Source: Mycobacterium sp. (GTDB taxonomy: Bacteria; Actinomycetota; Actinomycetes; Mycobacteriales; Mycobacteriaceae). From it: a stretch of DNA of 64,000 nucleotides. Shown one piece after another: positions 18,435 to 33,793 of the stretch. The notes beneath the pieces are model-generated. The model worked only from the letters and a program-made list of their open reading frames with translations, had not been told where the DNA came from and did not search any database. The position numbers and the translations under genes were made by a program. The stretch's first letter is position 1. The number at the start of each line of letters is the position of its first letter. Location: positions 1 to 64,000 of the forward strand of contig JAGQTU010000012.1 in assembly GCA_020438865.1 (NCBI GenBank), in the 5' to 3' direction.

Positions 18435-19046
18435 GTGTTCGAGGGCCCCGTCCAGGATCTGATCGACGAGCTCGGCAAGCTGCCGGGTATCGGGCCCAAG
18501 AGTGCCCAGCGCATCGCCTTCCACCTGCTCTCGGTCGAGCCGCCGGACATCGACCGGCTCACCGCGGTGCTCGCCCGGGTGCGCGACGGCGTGCAGTTCT
18601 GCGAGGTGTGCGGCAACGTCTCCGATGCCGAGCGGTGCCGGATCTGCGGCGACGCCCGCCGCGACGGTTCGCAGGTGTGTGTCGTCGAGGAACCGAAGGA
18701 CGTGCAGGCCGTCGAGCGCACCCGCGAGTTCCGCGGGCGCTACCACGTGCTGGGCGGCGCGCTGGATCCGCTGTCCGGCATCGGGCCCGAGCAGCTGCGC
18801 ATCCGTCAACTGCTGAACCGGATCGGTGAACGGGTCGACGGTGTCGACATCACCGAGGTGATCATCGCCACCGACCCGAACACCGAGGGCGAGGCCACCG
18901 CCACCTACCTGGTGCGGATCCTGCGGGACATTCCCGGGCTGACCGTCACCCGCATCGCATCGGGTCTGCCGATGGGCGGTGACCTGGAGTTTGCCGACGA
19001 GTTGACGCTGGGCCGAGCCCTGTCCGGGCGCCGCCAGATGGTCTAG
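18435..19046 (+). CDS. recR: Recombination protein RecR
   Basis: 203 residues from GTG 18435. A helix-hairpin-helix lies in [20 protein letters not shown], followed by a four-cysteine zinc finger (C56, C59, C68, C71) and a TOPRIM domain containing [15 protein letters not shown]. Acts with RecO and RecF in loading RecA at gaps. In an operon with ybaB. Confidence 0.95.
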   Translation: MFEGPVQDLIDELGKLPGIGPKSAQRIAFHLLSVEPPDIDRLTAVLARVRDGVQFCEVCGNVSDAERCRICGDARRDGSQVCVVEEPKDVQAVERTREFRGRYHVLGGALDPLSGIGPEQLRIRQLLNRIGERVDGVDITEVIIATDPNTEGEATATYLVRILRDIPGLTVTRIASGLPMGGDLEFADELTLGRALSGRRQMV

Positions 19047-19107
19047 CCGGCTCGTGGGGCCGGGTAACGACCGACGCATCGCACGCGAAGGCAGTAGCGT
19101 GCTGGCA

Positions 19108-19830
19108 ATGAGCCGACGAAATCGGATGGCGTTCGCCGCCGCGCTGGTCGCGGGTGGCGCGCTGGGCGTCGCCGGCCAGGCGGCCGCCGACCCGGCGGTG
19201 CCCGACCCGGCCGTGCCCACCCCAGGAACACCGCCGACCCCCACACTGACCGTGATCCAGGGCGATCCGGCCGCCGCCGCTGCCGCACCGGCCCCGGGCC
19301 AGTTGGTGATGGGCTCGGGCAACCTATCGGTGGCTCCCGCACCGCCGCCGCCGGTTGGCACCCGCACCGTCCCGGAGATCCAAAACCCGCAATACGGTTC
19401 GGGGCAGTCGTCGGGTCCACTCGGGACCCTGCGGGACCTCTGGCACGCCGCGCGCAGTGACGACCCGATGGGCGCGCTGGCCTCCCCGGCGGACGTCGCG
19501 CCGGGGCCGCCCCCCGGTGCGGGTCCGCCGCCGCCGCTGCCGCCGGGCTACATCTCGCTGACCGCGCCGCGGCCGGCCACCGCCCCGGCTCCATCGGAGG
19601 CGCCGCCGCACCCGCCGTTGCCGCCCGGTTACGTTTCGCTGAACTCCCCGCAGCCGGCCGCAGGCCAGGTTCCGGCGACGACTCCGGGCCCTTCGGAGGC
19701 GCCGGCACGCCCGCCGTTGCCCCCCGGCTACGTATCGCTGAACGCTCCGCCGCCGGCACCGCCGGCTCCGGCAGCACCAGCCGACGCCGCTACACCGCCG
19801 ACCGTCGCCGCGGTCCCGCCGACGCCCTGA
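19108..19830 (+). CDS. Secreted Pro/Ala-rich protein with triplicated PPLPPGY motif
   Basis: 240 residues from ATG 19108 (GTG 19099 also possible). A signal peptide is cut near QAAA/DPAV. The rest is low complexity, rich in Pro, Ala and Thr, with three near-identical units, PPLPPGYISL, PPLPPGYVSL and PPLPPGYVSL, about 35 residues apart. No enzymatic domain. It resembles exported proline-rich wall or surface proteins of mycobacteria; the function is unknown. Convergent with gatD. Confidence 0.7.
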   Translation: MSRRNRMAFAAALVAGGALGVAGQAAADPAVPDPAVPTPGTPPTPTLTVIQGDPAAAAAAPAPGQLVMGSGNLSVAPAPPPPVGTRTVPEIQNPQYGSGQSSGPLGTLRDLWHAARSDDPMGALASPADVAPGPPPGAGPPPPLPPGYISLTAPRPATAPAPSEAPPHPPLPPGYVSLNSPQPAAGQVPATTPGPSEAPARPPLPPGYVSLNAPPPAPPAPAAPADAATPPTVAAVPPTP

Positions 19831-19833
19831 CCC

Positions 19834-20547
19834 TCACACCCGCCGCGGGGCGGCCAGCCGCTCGCGGCGCAGTTGCTCGACCTCGGGCAGTTCCAGCGGC
19901 GGCAGTTCACCGACCACCCGGGACAGCAGCAGGTCGGCGAGCTCCGGATTACGGGCCAGGCACGGTCCGTGCAGATACGTCGCCACCACGCTGCCCTGCA
20001 CCGCGCCGTCGTAGCCGTCGCCGGCGCGGTTGCCCGCGCCCTTGACGACCGTTGCCAGCGGCCGGGCGTCGGGACCCAGAACAGTTCCGCCGCGGTGGTT
20101 TTCGAAGCCGGTCAGCTGCTGGGTGAGGCCTTCGATCAACGGCTTGGATACCACCTCGCCGATGGTGCGCTTCTCCTGCGGGGATGTCGTCACATCCAGC
20201 AGGCTCACGCCTTCGACCCGTTCACCGGCCGAGGTCTCATACCAGTGGCCCAGCACCTGGATCGCGGCACAGATCGCCAGCACCGGAGCGCCGCGTGCGG
20301 CGGCGCGCTGCAAACCCTGATGGGTGAGAAGGTGTTTGGTGGCCAGCCGTTGCGCGTAGTCCTCCGCGCCGCCGAGGGTGTAGAGGTCGAGCGAGTCCGG
20401 CACCGGATCGGCCAGTGTGATCTGGACGATCTCGGCGGGGATGCCGCGAAGCCGCAACCGCTGGCGAAGTACCACGGCGTTGCCACCGTCGCCGTAGGTG
20501 CCCATCACATCGGGCAGCACCAGGCCGATCTGAACGGTACTAGCCAT
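19834..20547 (-). CDS. gatD: Lipid II isoglutaminyl synthase, glutaminase subunit GatD
   Basis: 237-residue class I glutamine amidotransferase of the CobB/CobQ-like type. The nucleophile is C93 (VLAICAAIQVLG) and the partner histidine H193 (TYLHGPCLARNPELAD). With MurT it amidates the alpha-carboxyl of D-Glu in lipid II. Its ATG overlaps the murT stop by 8 nt, which indicates coupled translation of the two subunits. Confidence 0.93.
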   Translation of the reverse strand: MASTVQIGLVLPDVMGTYGDGGNAVVLRQRLRLRGIPAEIVQITLADPVPDSLDLYTLGGAEDYAQRLATKHLLTHQGLQRAAARGAPVLAICAAIQVLGHWYETSAGERVEGVSLLDVTTSPQEKRTIGEVVSKPLIEGLTQQLTGFENHRGGTVLGPDARPLATVVKGAGNRAGDGYDGAVQGSVVATYLHGPCLARNPELADLLLSRVVGELPPLELPEVEQLRRERLAAPRRV

Positions 20548-21868
20548 CGCTGCGCCTCCCCGCCGGGTTCATCCGCCCCAGCGTCCGGGTCAACTGCAGG
20601 AACGCGGTGTAGTTCGCCACCACCTCGACGTGCCCCTTCGGGCATGAAATGATCGCGTCAATGGTGTTGTGCACCAACGTGTGTGGCACGCGAGCATAGC
20701 CGAGCCGCACCGCAAGATCGGTGCCGCGTTCACCGGCGGCCACCACCGGCACACCATTTCCCGACGCTCTTCGCTCGAGAAGCTCATCGCCGAAACGCTC
20801 GAAGTCGACGTCCCACAGCCAGGACAGGTCCTCGCCGTCGGGCACCTGACCGTTGACCGCGATCACCACACCGTCGGCGCTCTTGTCGACCATCGACAGC
20901 GCCTCCTGCCAACCGGCAGGATTTTTGGCCAGGAGGATTCGCACGGTGTGCTCACCCATCGGCACGGTCTGATAGCGTCCGGCGACCTCGTCGACCGTCG
21001 ACACCGCGGCCACCGCGGCGGCCGGATCGGCGCCCAGCGCCACCGCCGCGGCCACCGCCTGCGCGGCGTTGCCGCGGTTGACCGTGCCCGGCAGCGACAG
21101 CCGCATCGGCAGCGCCAGGCCGTCCGGGCCGTACAGGTTCACCTCGTCGAACCACCACTGCGGTGCCGGCCGTTTGAAGGCCGGAGGGCCTCCGGGCCCG
21201 ACATCCGGACCGGTGCCGGTCGAATACCAGTCCGAACCGTCGCGCACGATCACCTCGCCGCTGCGGGGGCAGCTCACCGAGTCGTTGGCCCAGCCGCCGC
21301 CGGCGGCCACCCACACGACGTGCGGACAGTCGTAGGCCGCCGAGGTCATCAGCACGTCGTCGCAGTTGGCCACGACGATCGCGTCCCGGTGGCGGGCCAG
21401 CCCGGCCCGCAGGGTGCGTTCGATGTGATTGATCTCACCCACCCGGTCCAACTGATCGCGCGAGAGGTTCAGCAGCACGATCACCGCGGGGTGCACGGCA
21501 TCGGAGACGTGCGGGACGTGCATCTCGTCGACCTCGAGAGCGGCGAGGGTGGCGTCCGGGGACAACGCCAGCGCCGACACCAGGCCGGCGTCCATGTTGG
21601 CGCCCTCGGCGTTGGTCGCGACGGTACCCAGGGTGGCCAGCGCCGCGGCCGTCATCCGGGTGGTGGTGGATTTGCCGTTGGTGCCGGTGACGACGATGGT
21701 GCGCCGGCCCGCGCCGAGCTGGCCCAGGATGGACTGGTCCAGCGTCATCGCGACCAGGCCGCCGATCATGGCGCCCGCCCCGCGTCCGGTGACCCGGGAG
21801 GCCCAGCGCGCGGCGGAACCGGCGGCCAACGCGGCCCGCCCCCGGATCGTCATCGTCGGCCTCGGCAT
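20540..21868 (-). CDS. murT: Lipid II isoglutaminyl synthase, Mur ligase subunit MurT
   Basis: 442 residues from ATG 21868; ATG 21853 is an alternative. Mur ligase ATP site VVTGTNGKSTTTRM, a middle domain and the C-terminal DUF1727 (LAKNPAGWQEAL). The zinc-ribbon insertion of staphylococcal MurT (two CxxC pairs) seems degenerate here: only a lone CPRSG is visible. Divergent from dnaQ across 90 bp. A longer frame to 22927 runs antisense to dnaQ and is not coding. Confidence 0.92.
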   Translation of the reverse strand: MPRPTMTIRGRAALAAGSAARWASRVTGRGAGAMIGGLVAMTLDQSILGQLGAGRRTIVVTGTNGKSTTTRMTAAALATLGTVATNAEGANMDAGLVSALALSPDATLAALEVDEMHVPHVSDAVHPAVIVLLNLSRDQLDRVGEINHIERTLRAGLARHRDAIVVANCDDVLMTSAAYDCPHVVWVAAGGGWANDSVSCPRSGEVIVRDGSDWYSTGTGPDVGPGGPPAFKRPAPQWWFDEVNLYGPDGLALPMRLSLPGTVNRGNAAQAVAAAVALGADPAAAVAAVSTVDEVAGRYQTVPMGEHTVRILLAKNPAGWQEALSMVDKSADGVVIAVNGQVPDGEDLSWLWDVDFERFGDELLERRASGNGVPVVAAGERGTDLAVRLGYARVPHTLVHNTIDAIISCPKGHVEVVANYTAFLQLTRTLGRMNPAGRRSDG

Positions 21869-21958
21869 CGGAACGCAGTTTATGCGGACCTCCCGCGGGC
21901 GGCCCGACACGGATCCGATGTGCCGGGTGCTGTCGGGGGCGCGTGCCATCCTGACTGT

Positions 21959-22945
21959 GTGAGTCAGTCCTGGGGCAGACCAGCCTCCGAGTCGGGCGAC
22001 GGTTGGGTCGTCGTCGACGTGGAGACCTCGGGCTTCCGCCCTGGTCATGCCCGCATCATCAGCCTGGCCGCGCTGGCGCTGGACGCCCAGGGCAACGTCG
22101 AGCACTCGGTGGTCAGCCTGCTCAACCCCGGCGTCGACCCGGGCCCCACCCACGTGCACGGGCTCACCGCGGAGATGCTGGAGGACCAGCCCACCTTCGC
22201 CGAGATCGCCGACGAGGTGATCGAGCTGTTGCACGGACGCACCCTCGTCGCCCACAACGTGGCCTTCGACTACGCGTTCTTGACCACCGAGGCCGAACTG
22301 GCCGGCACCGCCCTGCCGATCGACAACGTGATGTGCACGGTCGAGCTGGCCCGCCGGCTCAAACTCGGGCTGGACAACCTGCGGCTGGAGACCCTGGCGC
22401 GGCACTGGAACGTCGCCCAGACGCGGGCCCACGACGCGTTCGACGACGCGCTGGTGCTCTCCCGGGTGCTCAGCCCGGCCCTTGAGCGGGCCCGGGAGAA
22501 TGACATCTGGCTGCCGGTGCGCCCGGTCACCCGGCGGCGCTGGCCCAACGGGCGGGTCACCCACGACGAGTTGCGGCCGTTGAAGACGCTGGCCTCCCGG
22601 ATGCCCTGCCCGTACCTGAACCCCGGGCGTTATCAGGGCAAGCAGCTGGTGCAGGGCATGCGGGTGGCGCTGTCCAGCGAGGTGCAGCGCACCCACGAGG
22701 AGCTGGTGGAACGGATCCTGCACGCCGGGCTGGCCTACACCGAGGCCGTCGACCCGCAGACCTCGCTGGTGGTCTGCAACGAGCCCGCGCCCGAGCAGGG
22801 CAAGGGCTACCAGGCCCGCGAACTCGGTGTGCCGGTGGTCTCCGACGAGCAGTTCATGGACAACGTCGGGTCGGTCGCCCTCGGCACCGGCATCGACGAC
22901 TTTGTCCAGTCGGTGGACCAGGGCCAACAGTTCGCCCTGTTCTGA
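21959..22945 (+). CDS. DnaQ-like 3'-5' exonuclease with C-terminal BRCT-like region
   Basis: 328 residues from GTG 21959. The DEDDh exonuclease motifs are DVETSG (Exo I), HNVAFDYAFL (Exo II) and HDAFDDA (Exo III). The C-terminal segment after residue 230 (TSLVVCNEP, YQARELGVPVVSDEQFMDNV) reads as a BRCT fold. Matches Rv3711c in length. Mycobacterial replication proofreading is done by the DnaE1 PHP domain, so this is more likely a repair nuclease. The DivIVA-domain gene follows 8 nt downstream. Confidence 0.9.
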   Translation: MSQSWGRPASESGDGWVVVDVETSGFRPGHARIISLAALALDAQGNVEHSVVSLLNPGVDPGPTHVHGLTAEMLEDQPTFAEIADEVIELLHGRTLVAHNVAFDYAFLTTEAELAGTALPIDNVMCTVELARRLKLGLDNLRLETLARHWNVAQTRAHDAFDDALVLSRVLSPALERARENDIWLPVRPVTRRRWPNGRVTHDELRPLKTLASRMPCPYLNPGRYQGKQLVQGMRVALSSEVQRTHEELVERILHAGLAYTEAVDPQTSLVVCNEPAPEQGKGYQARELGVPVVSDEQFMDNVGSVALGTGIDDFVQSVDQGQQFALF

Positions 22946-22953
22946 CGCCGACG

Positions 22954-23220
22954 ATGAGCAGCGAACTCAGTGCCGATGACGTGCGTGGCGTGGTCTTCGC
23001 CAAATCCGGTGTCGGCAGGCGGGGCTACGACCCGAAATCGGTGCAGGAGCTGCTGCAGCTGGCCGCGCGCCGACTCGACGGTCGCGGCTACCTGCGCGCC
23101 GACGACGTGCGCGCCGCCAAGCTGCGCACGTCGTCGGTGTTCAGCCGCGGCTATGACCGGGCCGAGGTCGACGCATTCGTGGACCGCCTGGTGGCGGCGA
23201 TCCGGGCGCTCGAGCCCTAG
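22954..23220 (+). CDS. Small DivIVA-domain protein
   Basis: 88 residues with two DivIVA-like half repeats: VVFAKSGVGRRGYDPKSVQELL and, near the C-terminus, LRTSSVFSRGYDRAEVDAFVDRL. The GY(D)xxxVDxF pattern is the membrane-binding N-terminal motif of DivIVA/Wag31. There is no coiled-coil tail, so it cannot build filaments as Wag31 does. Follows dnaQ closely and its stop overlaps that of the convergent SHOCT gene. Confidence 0.8.
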   Translation: MSSELSADDVRGVVFAKSGVGRRGYDPKSVQELLQLAARRLDGRGYLRADDVRAAKLRTSSVFSRGYDRAEVDAFVDRLVAAIRALEP

Positions 23221-23603
23221 CTGAGGGCCTTGGCCTTCAGGGAGTCGAACTCGGCCTGGCTGATCGCGCCGGAGTCCAGCAACTGCTTGGCGTGCTCGAT
23301 CTCCTGCGCCGGCGACCGGCCCGCGGTCTCGCGGATGTAGTCGTCGGTTTCCTTCTTGGCCTGCAGAGCCGCCTCGCGCGCCCGCTCGGTCATGCCCCGA
23401 CCGCGTGCGATCAGGTAGACCACCGCGGTGAGCCACGGCAGGACGATCAGGAAGATCACCCACACCGCCTTGATCCAGCCCGACGTCTTGTGGTCGCGCC
23501 AGAACAGGTCGGTCAGGATCTGGAACAGCACCAGCAGGTAGGCGATCCAGGCGAAGATGATCAGGAAGTGCCAAAGAAAATCCCAGGTCGAACCCCAGTT
23601 CAC
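23217..23603 (-). CDS. PLDc_N plus SHOCT domain membrane protein
   Basis: 128 residues. Two membrane segments (about 11-31 and 45-66) carry the PLDc_N pattern. A charged linker follows, then a C-terminal SHOCT motif (IEHAKQLLDSGAISQAEFDSLKAKAL). Proteins of this type are common in actinobacteria; the function is unknown. Its stop overlaps the DivIVA-domain gene by 4 nt. Confidence 0.85.
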   Translation of the reverse strand: MNWGSTWDFLWHFLIIFAWIAYLLVLFQILTDLFWRDHKTSGWIKAVWVIFLIVLPWLTAVVYLIARGRGMTERAREAALQAKKETDDYIRETAGRSPAQEIEHAKQLLDSGAISQAEFDSLKAKALS

Positions 23604-23638
23604 GGCTTACTCCTCAGTCTTGTCCGGTATTGCGGCGG

Positions 23639-26095
<2,457 letters not shown>

Positions 26096-26119
<24 letters not shown>

Positions 26120-26731
26120 CCGGTTGAGCACGATCTGCTCCAGCGGTAGCCGTTCGCGGGGACGCCGGTCCCGTTCGGCGACCTCCTCGGGCACTTGCGC
26201 GTAGTCGGCCAGGGAGCCGACCGCGATGATCATCAACGGCCGCAGGCCGGCGTCGAGTGCGAAGGCCTGCCGGGCGCCGTCAACGTCGAAACCGGCCATC
26301 GGATGGGCGATCAGGCCGCGGGCGACCGCCTCGATGATCAGGGTGGCCATCGCCGCACCCGCGTCGACGCCCGAGTACAGCGCGGTCCGCTCGTCCTCGC
26401 CCTCGTCGGCGCACACCAGGATCAGCGCGCCCGCGGACTTCGCGTAGCTGTTACCGCGCCTGAGCAGGCCGGACAACACGGCGAAGGTATCGTCGCCGCC
26501 CGGTTGATCCCCGGGTCGCTCCGCTCCTGCCCACCGCCGCCCCACGACGAAGCGGACCGGCTGGCGGTGGCCCCAGGTCGGGGCCCACCGGGCCGCCTCG
26601 AGCAGCGCGGTCAGCTGTTCGGCGCCCAGGACGGCGTCGGGATCGAACGCCCGGGGACTCCACCTGGCGGCGATCGGCGGATGGATCGGCACCCGGGTGT
26701 CGGCGGTGCGATCGGCGGGACTGTCAGCCAC
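26096..26731 (-). CDS. Nitroreductase family protein
   Basis: 211 residues with the FMN-binding nitroreductase pattern: N-terminal [29 protein letters not shown], and the [29 protein letters not shown] helix. The family reduces nitro compounds, quinones or enals with NAD(P)H; the substrate is unknown. Divergent from ask across 96 bp and convergent with the small exported protein. Confidence 0.88.
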
Positions 26732-26827
26732 GGACCGGACGTTACCGCCGGTTTACGCGGCGAAAAGCAGGTGCGTGCACCCCTTATCCTTATGGGCGAC
26801 CTCCCCGTGTTCTGGAAAGGGCAGACA

Positions 26828-30299
<3,472 letters not shown>

Positions 30300-30369
30300 G
30301 TCCGGCTGTGCCGTCTCGATTGGTCCCCTGACCGCCACCGGGTTTCTGACCTCTGTGTTAATAAGGACG

Positions 30370-30399
30370 ATGCCCTCCGCCCACCGGGCCGCGCCGTGA
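30370..30399 (+). CDS. Nine-residue upstream ORF coupled to the TauE/SafE gene
   Basis: ATG 30370, with an AAGGA (30363-30367) just before it, opens a 9-codon frame (MPSAHRAAP) whose TGA overlaps the GTG start of the transporter (GTGA). The transporter start has no other visible ribosome site, so translation may depend on this small ORF. The SD spacing is short (2 nt), which weakens the case. Confidence 0.35.
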   Translation: MPSAHRAAP

Positions 30400-31148
30400 C
30401 CGACGCGCTGATCCTGATCCTCGCCGGAGTGGCCGGCGCGTTTCTGAACACGGTGGCCTCGAGTGGATCCGCGGTGATCCTGCCGATCGCGATCGCCATC
30501 GGCGTCGACCCGGTCGTCGCCAACGCCTCCAACCGGCTTCCGATCGTCGTCGGCTGCGCCACCGCCGTGTGGAGATTCCACCGCGCCGGGGAACTGCCCT
30601 GGCGCGACGCCGTCCGCTTCGCGATTCCAGCGATCGTCGGCGCGATCGCCGGCGCCTCGCTGGCCTCGGTGTTCGACAACGTCCGCACCGCCGAACTCGT
30701 CACGTTCTCGATCGTGGCGGCCTTCATCATCCTGTTGGCCAATCCCGGGCGATGGCTGCACGCGGACCGGACCGATCAGCAGCCCGACAAGGGCCCGCTG
30801 GTGCTGTTCCTGATGGGTTGCGTCGGGGCCTGGGCGGGCCTCATCGCGGTCGACTCGGGAACCTATGCCCTGGCGGTGCTGGTTCTGCTGGCGCACTTCT
30901 CGATTCGAGAGGCCAACGCCATCAAGGTGACCACGCTCGGATTGGCGGCGCTGGTCTCACTGCTGATCTTCTCGGGACAGGGCCAGGTCGACTGGGGGGT
31001 GGCGGGTCTGCTCGCGGTGGGCAGCATCGTGGGGGCGCTGCTCGGAGCGCGGCTGGCGCTCGGACCGAACGCGGCGAAGTGGGTGTTCCGGCTTCTGATC
31101 GCGGCGCTGCTGATCGAGGTGATCCACCTCGTCGGCGGATTCCTGTAG
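30396..31148 (+). CDS. TauE/SafE family membrane transporter
   Basis: 250 residues from GTG 30396 with about 8 hydrophobic segments. It shows the two-fold repeat of the TauE/SafE family: GVAGAFLNTVASSGSAVILP in the first half and GCVGAWAGLIAVDSGTYALAVLVL in the second. The family exports sulfite, sulfoacetate or other organic anions; the substrate here cannot be read. Preceded by a possible 9-codon coupled ORF. Convergent with the Lys-rich protein gene. Confidence 0.87.
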   Translation: MTDALILILAGVAGAFLNTVASSGSAVILPIAIAIGVDPVVANASNRLPIVVGCATAVWRFHRAGELPWRDAVRFAIPAIVGAIAGASLASVFDNVRTAELVTFSIVAAFIILLANPGRWLHADRTDQQPDKGPLVLFLMGCVGAWAGLIAVDSGTYALAVLVLLAHFSIREANAIKVTTLGLAALVSLLIFSGQGQVDWGVAGLLAVGSIVGALLGARLALGPNAAKWVFRLLIAALLIEVIHLVGGFL

Positions 31149-31156
31149 CGGGGTGC

Positions 31157-31666
31157 TCAGCCCCGGCGGCTGTCCCGCTTGGCCTGCCGCCGTGCCCCCT
31201 TGGCCAGCGTGCTCGCGTCGCGCTTCTTCCGCGCGGGCGACTTCCGGCTGTCGGCGACCCGCACCCGGGCGACACCCTTGACCTTGGCGGCTGACTTCTT
31301 CGCCGGCTTGGCCGGAGCCGCGTCACCACGGGCGCGGGCCAGCCGCTCATCCTTGAGATCCCGGGCGCTGCGCCGGGCCGCCACGCTGAGCTGCCTGCTC
31401 ACGCGGGCCAGGGCGTCCTCGAAGATCTCCGCCTTGGCGCCGTTGCGTTCGTTGGCCGAACGGGCGGCACCCCGGGCGCCCTTGGCGCCGACCTTCGCCG
31501 CGCCCTTGCGCCGGTAGAGCGTGACGTACTTCTTGCGGGCCCGGCGCACCTTGTCGTGCAGGTCGATCAGCGCGTCCTCGTCCAGGCCGGCGAGCGCGTC
31601 CGTCGCGGTCTGGCGGATCAGGAGGTACTCCTTCTCGGTCAGGGAACTGAGCAGCTTCTTCATCAT
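31157..31666 (-). CDS. Lys/Arg-rich basic protein, possible nucleic-acid binder
   Basis: 169 residues. N-terminal helical part (LLSSLTEKEYLLIRQTATDALAGLDEDALIDLHDKVRRARKK split by turns), then a strongly basic, Ala-rich tail with KPAKKSAAKVKG and RKSPARKKRD-type stretches reminiscent of histone H1-like or Lsr2/HupB tails. No named domain recognised. A nucleoid- or RNA-associated role is inference from composition. Convergent with the TauE gene. Confidence 0.65.
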   Translation of the reverse strand: MMKKLLSSLTEKEYLLIRQTATDALAGLDEDALIDLHDKVRRARKKYVTLYRRKGAAKVGAKGARGAARSANERNGAKAEIFEDALARVSRQLSVAARRSARDLKDERLARARGDAAPAKPAKKSAAKVKGVARVRVADSRKSPARKKRDASTLAKGARRQAKRDSRRG

Positions 31667-31795
31667 CCGGTCCGATCACTAGGCGTTGGTGAATGTCTAG
31701 CCTGCCGGTCGCTCGTCGGGGGCAGATTGGCATTCACAGCAGGTTCACATCCGACACCTAACTGGCGCCCGCAAACGCCTTCCATGATCGGCGGT

Positions 31796-32203
31796 ATGAC
31801 CGAAACACCCCAGCGGGCCGACGAGCCCGGCACCAGCCCCGTCGACACCCTGCCCCCACCGGAGCCCAGCCGGCCGGAGCCCCGGCCGGCACACCCGCCG
31901 CGGCTTTACCAGGCCGCCGCCTGGGTGGCGGTCGTCGCGGGCGTCGTCTTCATCGTCGGCGCAGTGTTCTTCACCGGATTCTTCCTCGGCCGCCACGGCG
32001 GGGGCTTCGGCCAGGCGGGCCACCACCGGCTGGACCAATCGGAATTCCACCGTCCTCCGCCGCGGATGATGCCGTTGAACCCGGGTCCGATGGGCCCCGG
32101 CGAATGGCCCGAGCCGGGTCGGGGCATGGGCCCGGGCGGGCCCGGGGCGCCGACCAATCCCGGCACCCCGCCGTCCCCCGCCACCCCGCCGGCCCGACCC
32201 TGA
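31796..32203 (+). CDS. Single-pass membrane protein with Pro/Gly-rich tail
   Basis: 135 residues from ATG 31796 (MTETPQRADEP); ATG 31784 is possible. Pro-rich cytoplasmic N-terminus, one membrane segment (about 43-68), then a tail rich in Pro, Gly and Met (MMPLNPGPMGPGEWPEPGRG). No domain recognised. Lies 88 bp upstream of katA on the same strand. Confidence 0.6.
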   Translation: MTETPQRADEPGTSPVDTLPPPEPSRPEPRPAHPPRLYQAAAWVAVVAGVVFIVGAVFFTGFFLGRHGGGFGQAGHHRLDQSEFHRPPPRMMPLNPGPMGPGEWPEPGRGMGPGGPGAPTNPGTPPSPATPPARP

Positions 32204-32291
32204 CGGATGCACCGCCCGCCGTGATGTGACGGCCGATGTGGGTACCCCTGTCTGCGACTGCAAATCAGGCCGATGACAGGGGACGACACCG

Positions 32292-33752
32292 ATGACCGAC
32301 AAGTACGCCACCACCGACTCCGGAGCGCCGGTACCCAGCGTCGAACACTCACTGACCGTCGGACCGGACGGACCGATCCTGCTGCAGGACCACTACCTGA
32401 TCGAGCAGATGGCCAACTTCAACCGGGAGCGCATCCCGGAGCGTCAACCGCACGCGAAGGGCGGGGGCGCCTTCGGCCACTTCGAGGTCACCAGCGACGT
32501 CAGGCGGTACACCCGCGCCGCGGTGTTCCAGCCGGGCACGAGGACCGAGATGGTGGCGCGGTTCTCCACCGTCGCCGGTGAGCGCGGCAGCCCAGACACC
32601 TGGCGCGACCCCCGGGGCTTCGCGTTGAAGTTCTACACCTCCGAGGGCAACTTCGACCTCGTCGGCAACAACACACCGGTCTTCTTCATCCGTGACCCGA
32701 TGAAGTTCCAGAACTTCATCCGCAGCCAGAAGCGGCTGCAGTCGTCGAACCTCCGCGACCACCACATGCAATGGGACTTCTGGACTTTGGTGCCCGAGTC
32801 GGCGCATCAGGTCGCCTGGCTGATGGGGGATCGTGGCATCCCGAAGACATGGCGGCACATGAACGGCTACTCAAGCCACACCTACAGCTGGCTGAACGCG
32901 GCCGGCGAGATGTTCTGGGTGAAGTACCACTTCAAGACCGACCAGGGCATCGAGTTCCTGACCCAGGAATCCGGTGACGAGCTGGCGGGCAGGGACGGCG
33001 ACGCGCACCAGCGCGACCTCTACGAGTCCATCGAGAACGGCGACTTCCCGAGTTGGACGCTGCAGGTGCAGATCATGCCGTTCGAGGATGCGAAGACCTA
33101 CCGGTTCAATCCCTTCGACCTGACCAAGGTGTGGCCGCACAGCGACTATCCGTTGCACGAGGTGGGCAGAATGACCCTCGACCGCAACGTCACCGACTAT
33201 CACGCCGAGATCGAGCAGGCCGCTTTCGAACCGAACAACGTCGTCCCGGGCACCGGCCTGAGTCCCGACAAGATGCTTTTGGCGCGTGGCTTCTCCTACT
33301 CCGATGCGCATCGGCACCGACTCGGGGTGAACTACAAGCAAATTCCGGTGAACACCCCGAAGGTCGACGTCCGCAGCTATTCCAAGGACGGTGCGATGCG
33401 CATCCGCAATGTCACCGATCCGGTGTATGCGCCCAACTCCATGGGCGGCCCGCAGGCGGATCCGTTGCGGGCGGCCGAGGTGCACTGGGCCTCCGACGGC
33501 GACATGGTGCGCACCGCTTACTCCCTTCGCGCCGAGGACGACGACTGGGGGCAGGCCGGGACACTGGTTCGTGAGGTGCTCGACGACGCTGCCCGGGACC
33601 GGTTGGCGCACAACGTGATCGGCCACGTCTCGAAAGGTGTTCGGGAGCCGGTGCTGTCCCGAGTATTCGAGTACTGGCGCGCCATCGACGCCGACCTCGG
33701 CAAGAAGATCGAGGAAGGGGTGCGGGCCAACCTCGACGGCAATGGCGGCTGA
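32292..33752 (+). CDS. katA: Monofunctional haem catalase
   Basis: 486 residues from ATG 32292, preceded by AGGGGACG. Distal haem residues are H54 ([12 protein letters not shown]) and N127 (VGNNTPVFF); the proximal haem tyrosine is in [14 protein letters not shown] (about 336). Short-subunit clade by length. Decomposes hydrogen peroxide in the cytoplasm. The ohr gene follows 41 nt after its stop, so the two peroxide defences may be cotranscribed. Distinct from KatG and from the manganese catalase at 57.9 kb. Confidence 0.95.
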   Translation: MTDKYATTDSGAPVPSVEHSLTVGPDGPILLQDHYLIEQMANFNRERIPERQPHAKGGGAFGHFEVTSDVRRYTRAAVFQPGTRTEMVARFSTVAGERGSPDTWRDPRGFALKFYTSEGNFDLVGNNTPVFFIRDPMKFQNFIRSQKRLQSSNLRDHHMQWDFWTLVPESAHQVAWLMGDRGIPKTWRHMNGYSSHTYSWLNAAGEMFWVKYHFKTDQGIEFLTQESGDELAGRDGDAHQRDLYESIENGDFPSWTLQVQIMPFEDAKTYRFNPFDLTKVWPHSDYPLHEVGRMTLDRNVTDYHAEIEQAAFEPNNVVPGTGLSPDKMLLARGFSYSDAHRHRLGVNYKQIPVNTPKVDVRSYSKDGAMRIRNVTDPVYAPNSMGGPQADPLRAAEVHWASDGDMVRTAYSLRAEDDDWGQAGTLVREVLDDAARDRLAHNVIGHVSKGVREPVLSRVFEYWRAIDADLGKKIEEGVRANLDGNGG

Positions 33753-33793
33753 GGCCTGTTGCGCTGCGCGTGCCGACTGGCATGATCGATTTC

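Noticed and set aside
17984-18721. Upstream extension of the amidase gene
   Set aside because: Antisense to ybaB and recR; the signal peptide starts at 17983.
20669-21958. Upstream extension of the DnaQ-like gene across murT
   Set aside because: Opposite strand to a clear murT gene; family similarity begins only at GTG 21959.
32225-32291. SigF promoter before katA (GGGTAC at about 32240)
   Set aside because: The -10-like GGGTAC lacks a GTTT at 15-17 bp upstream.
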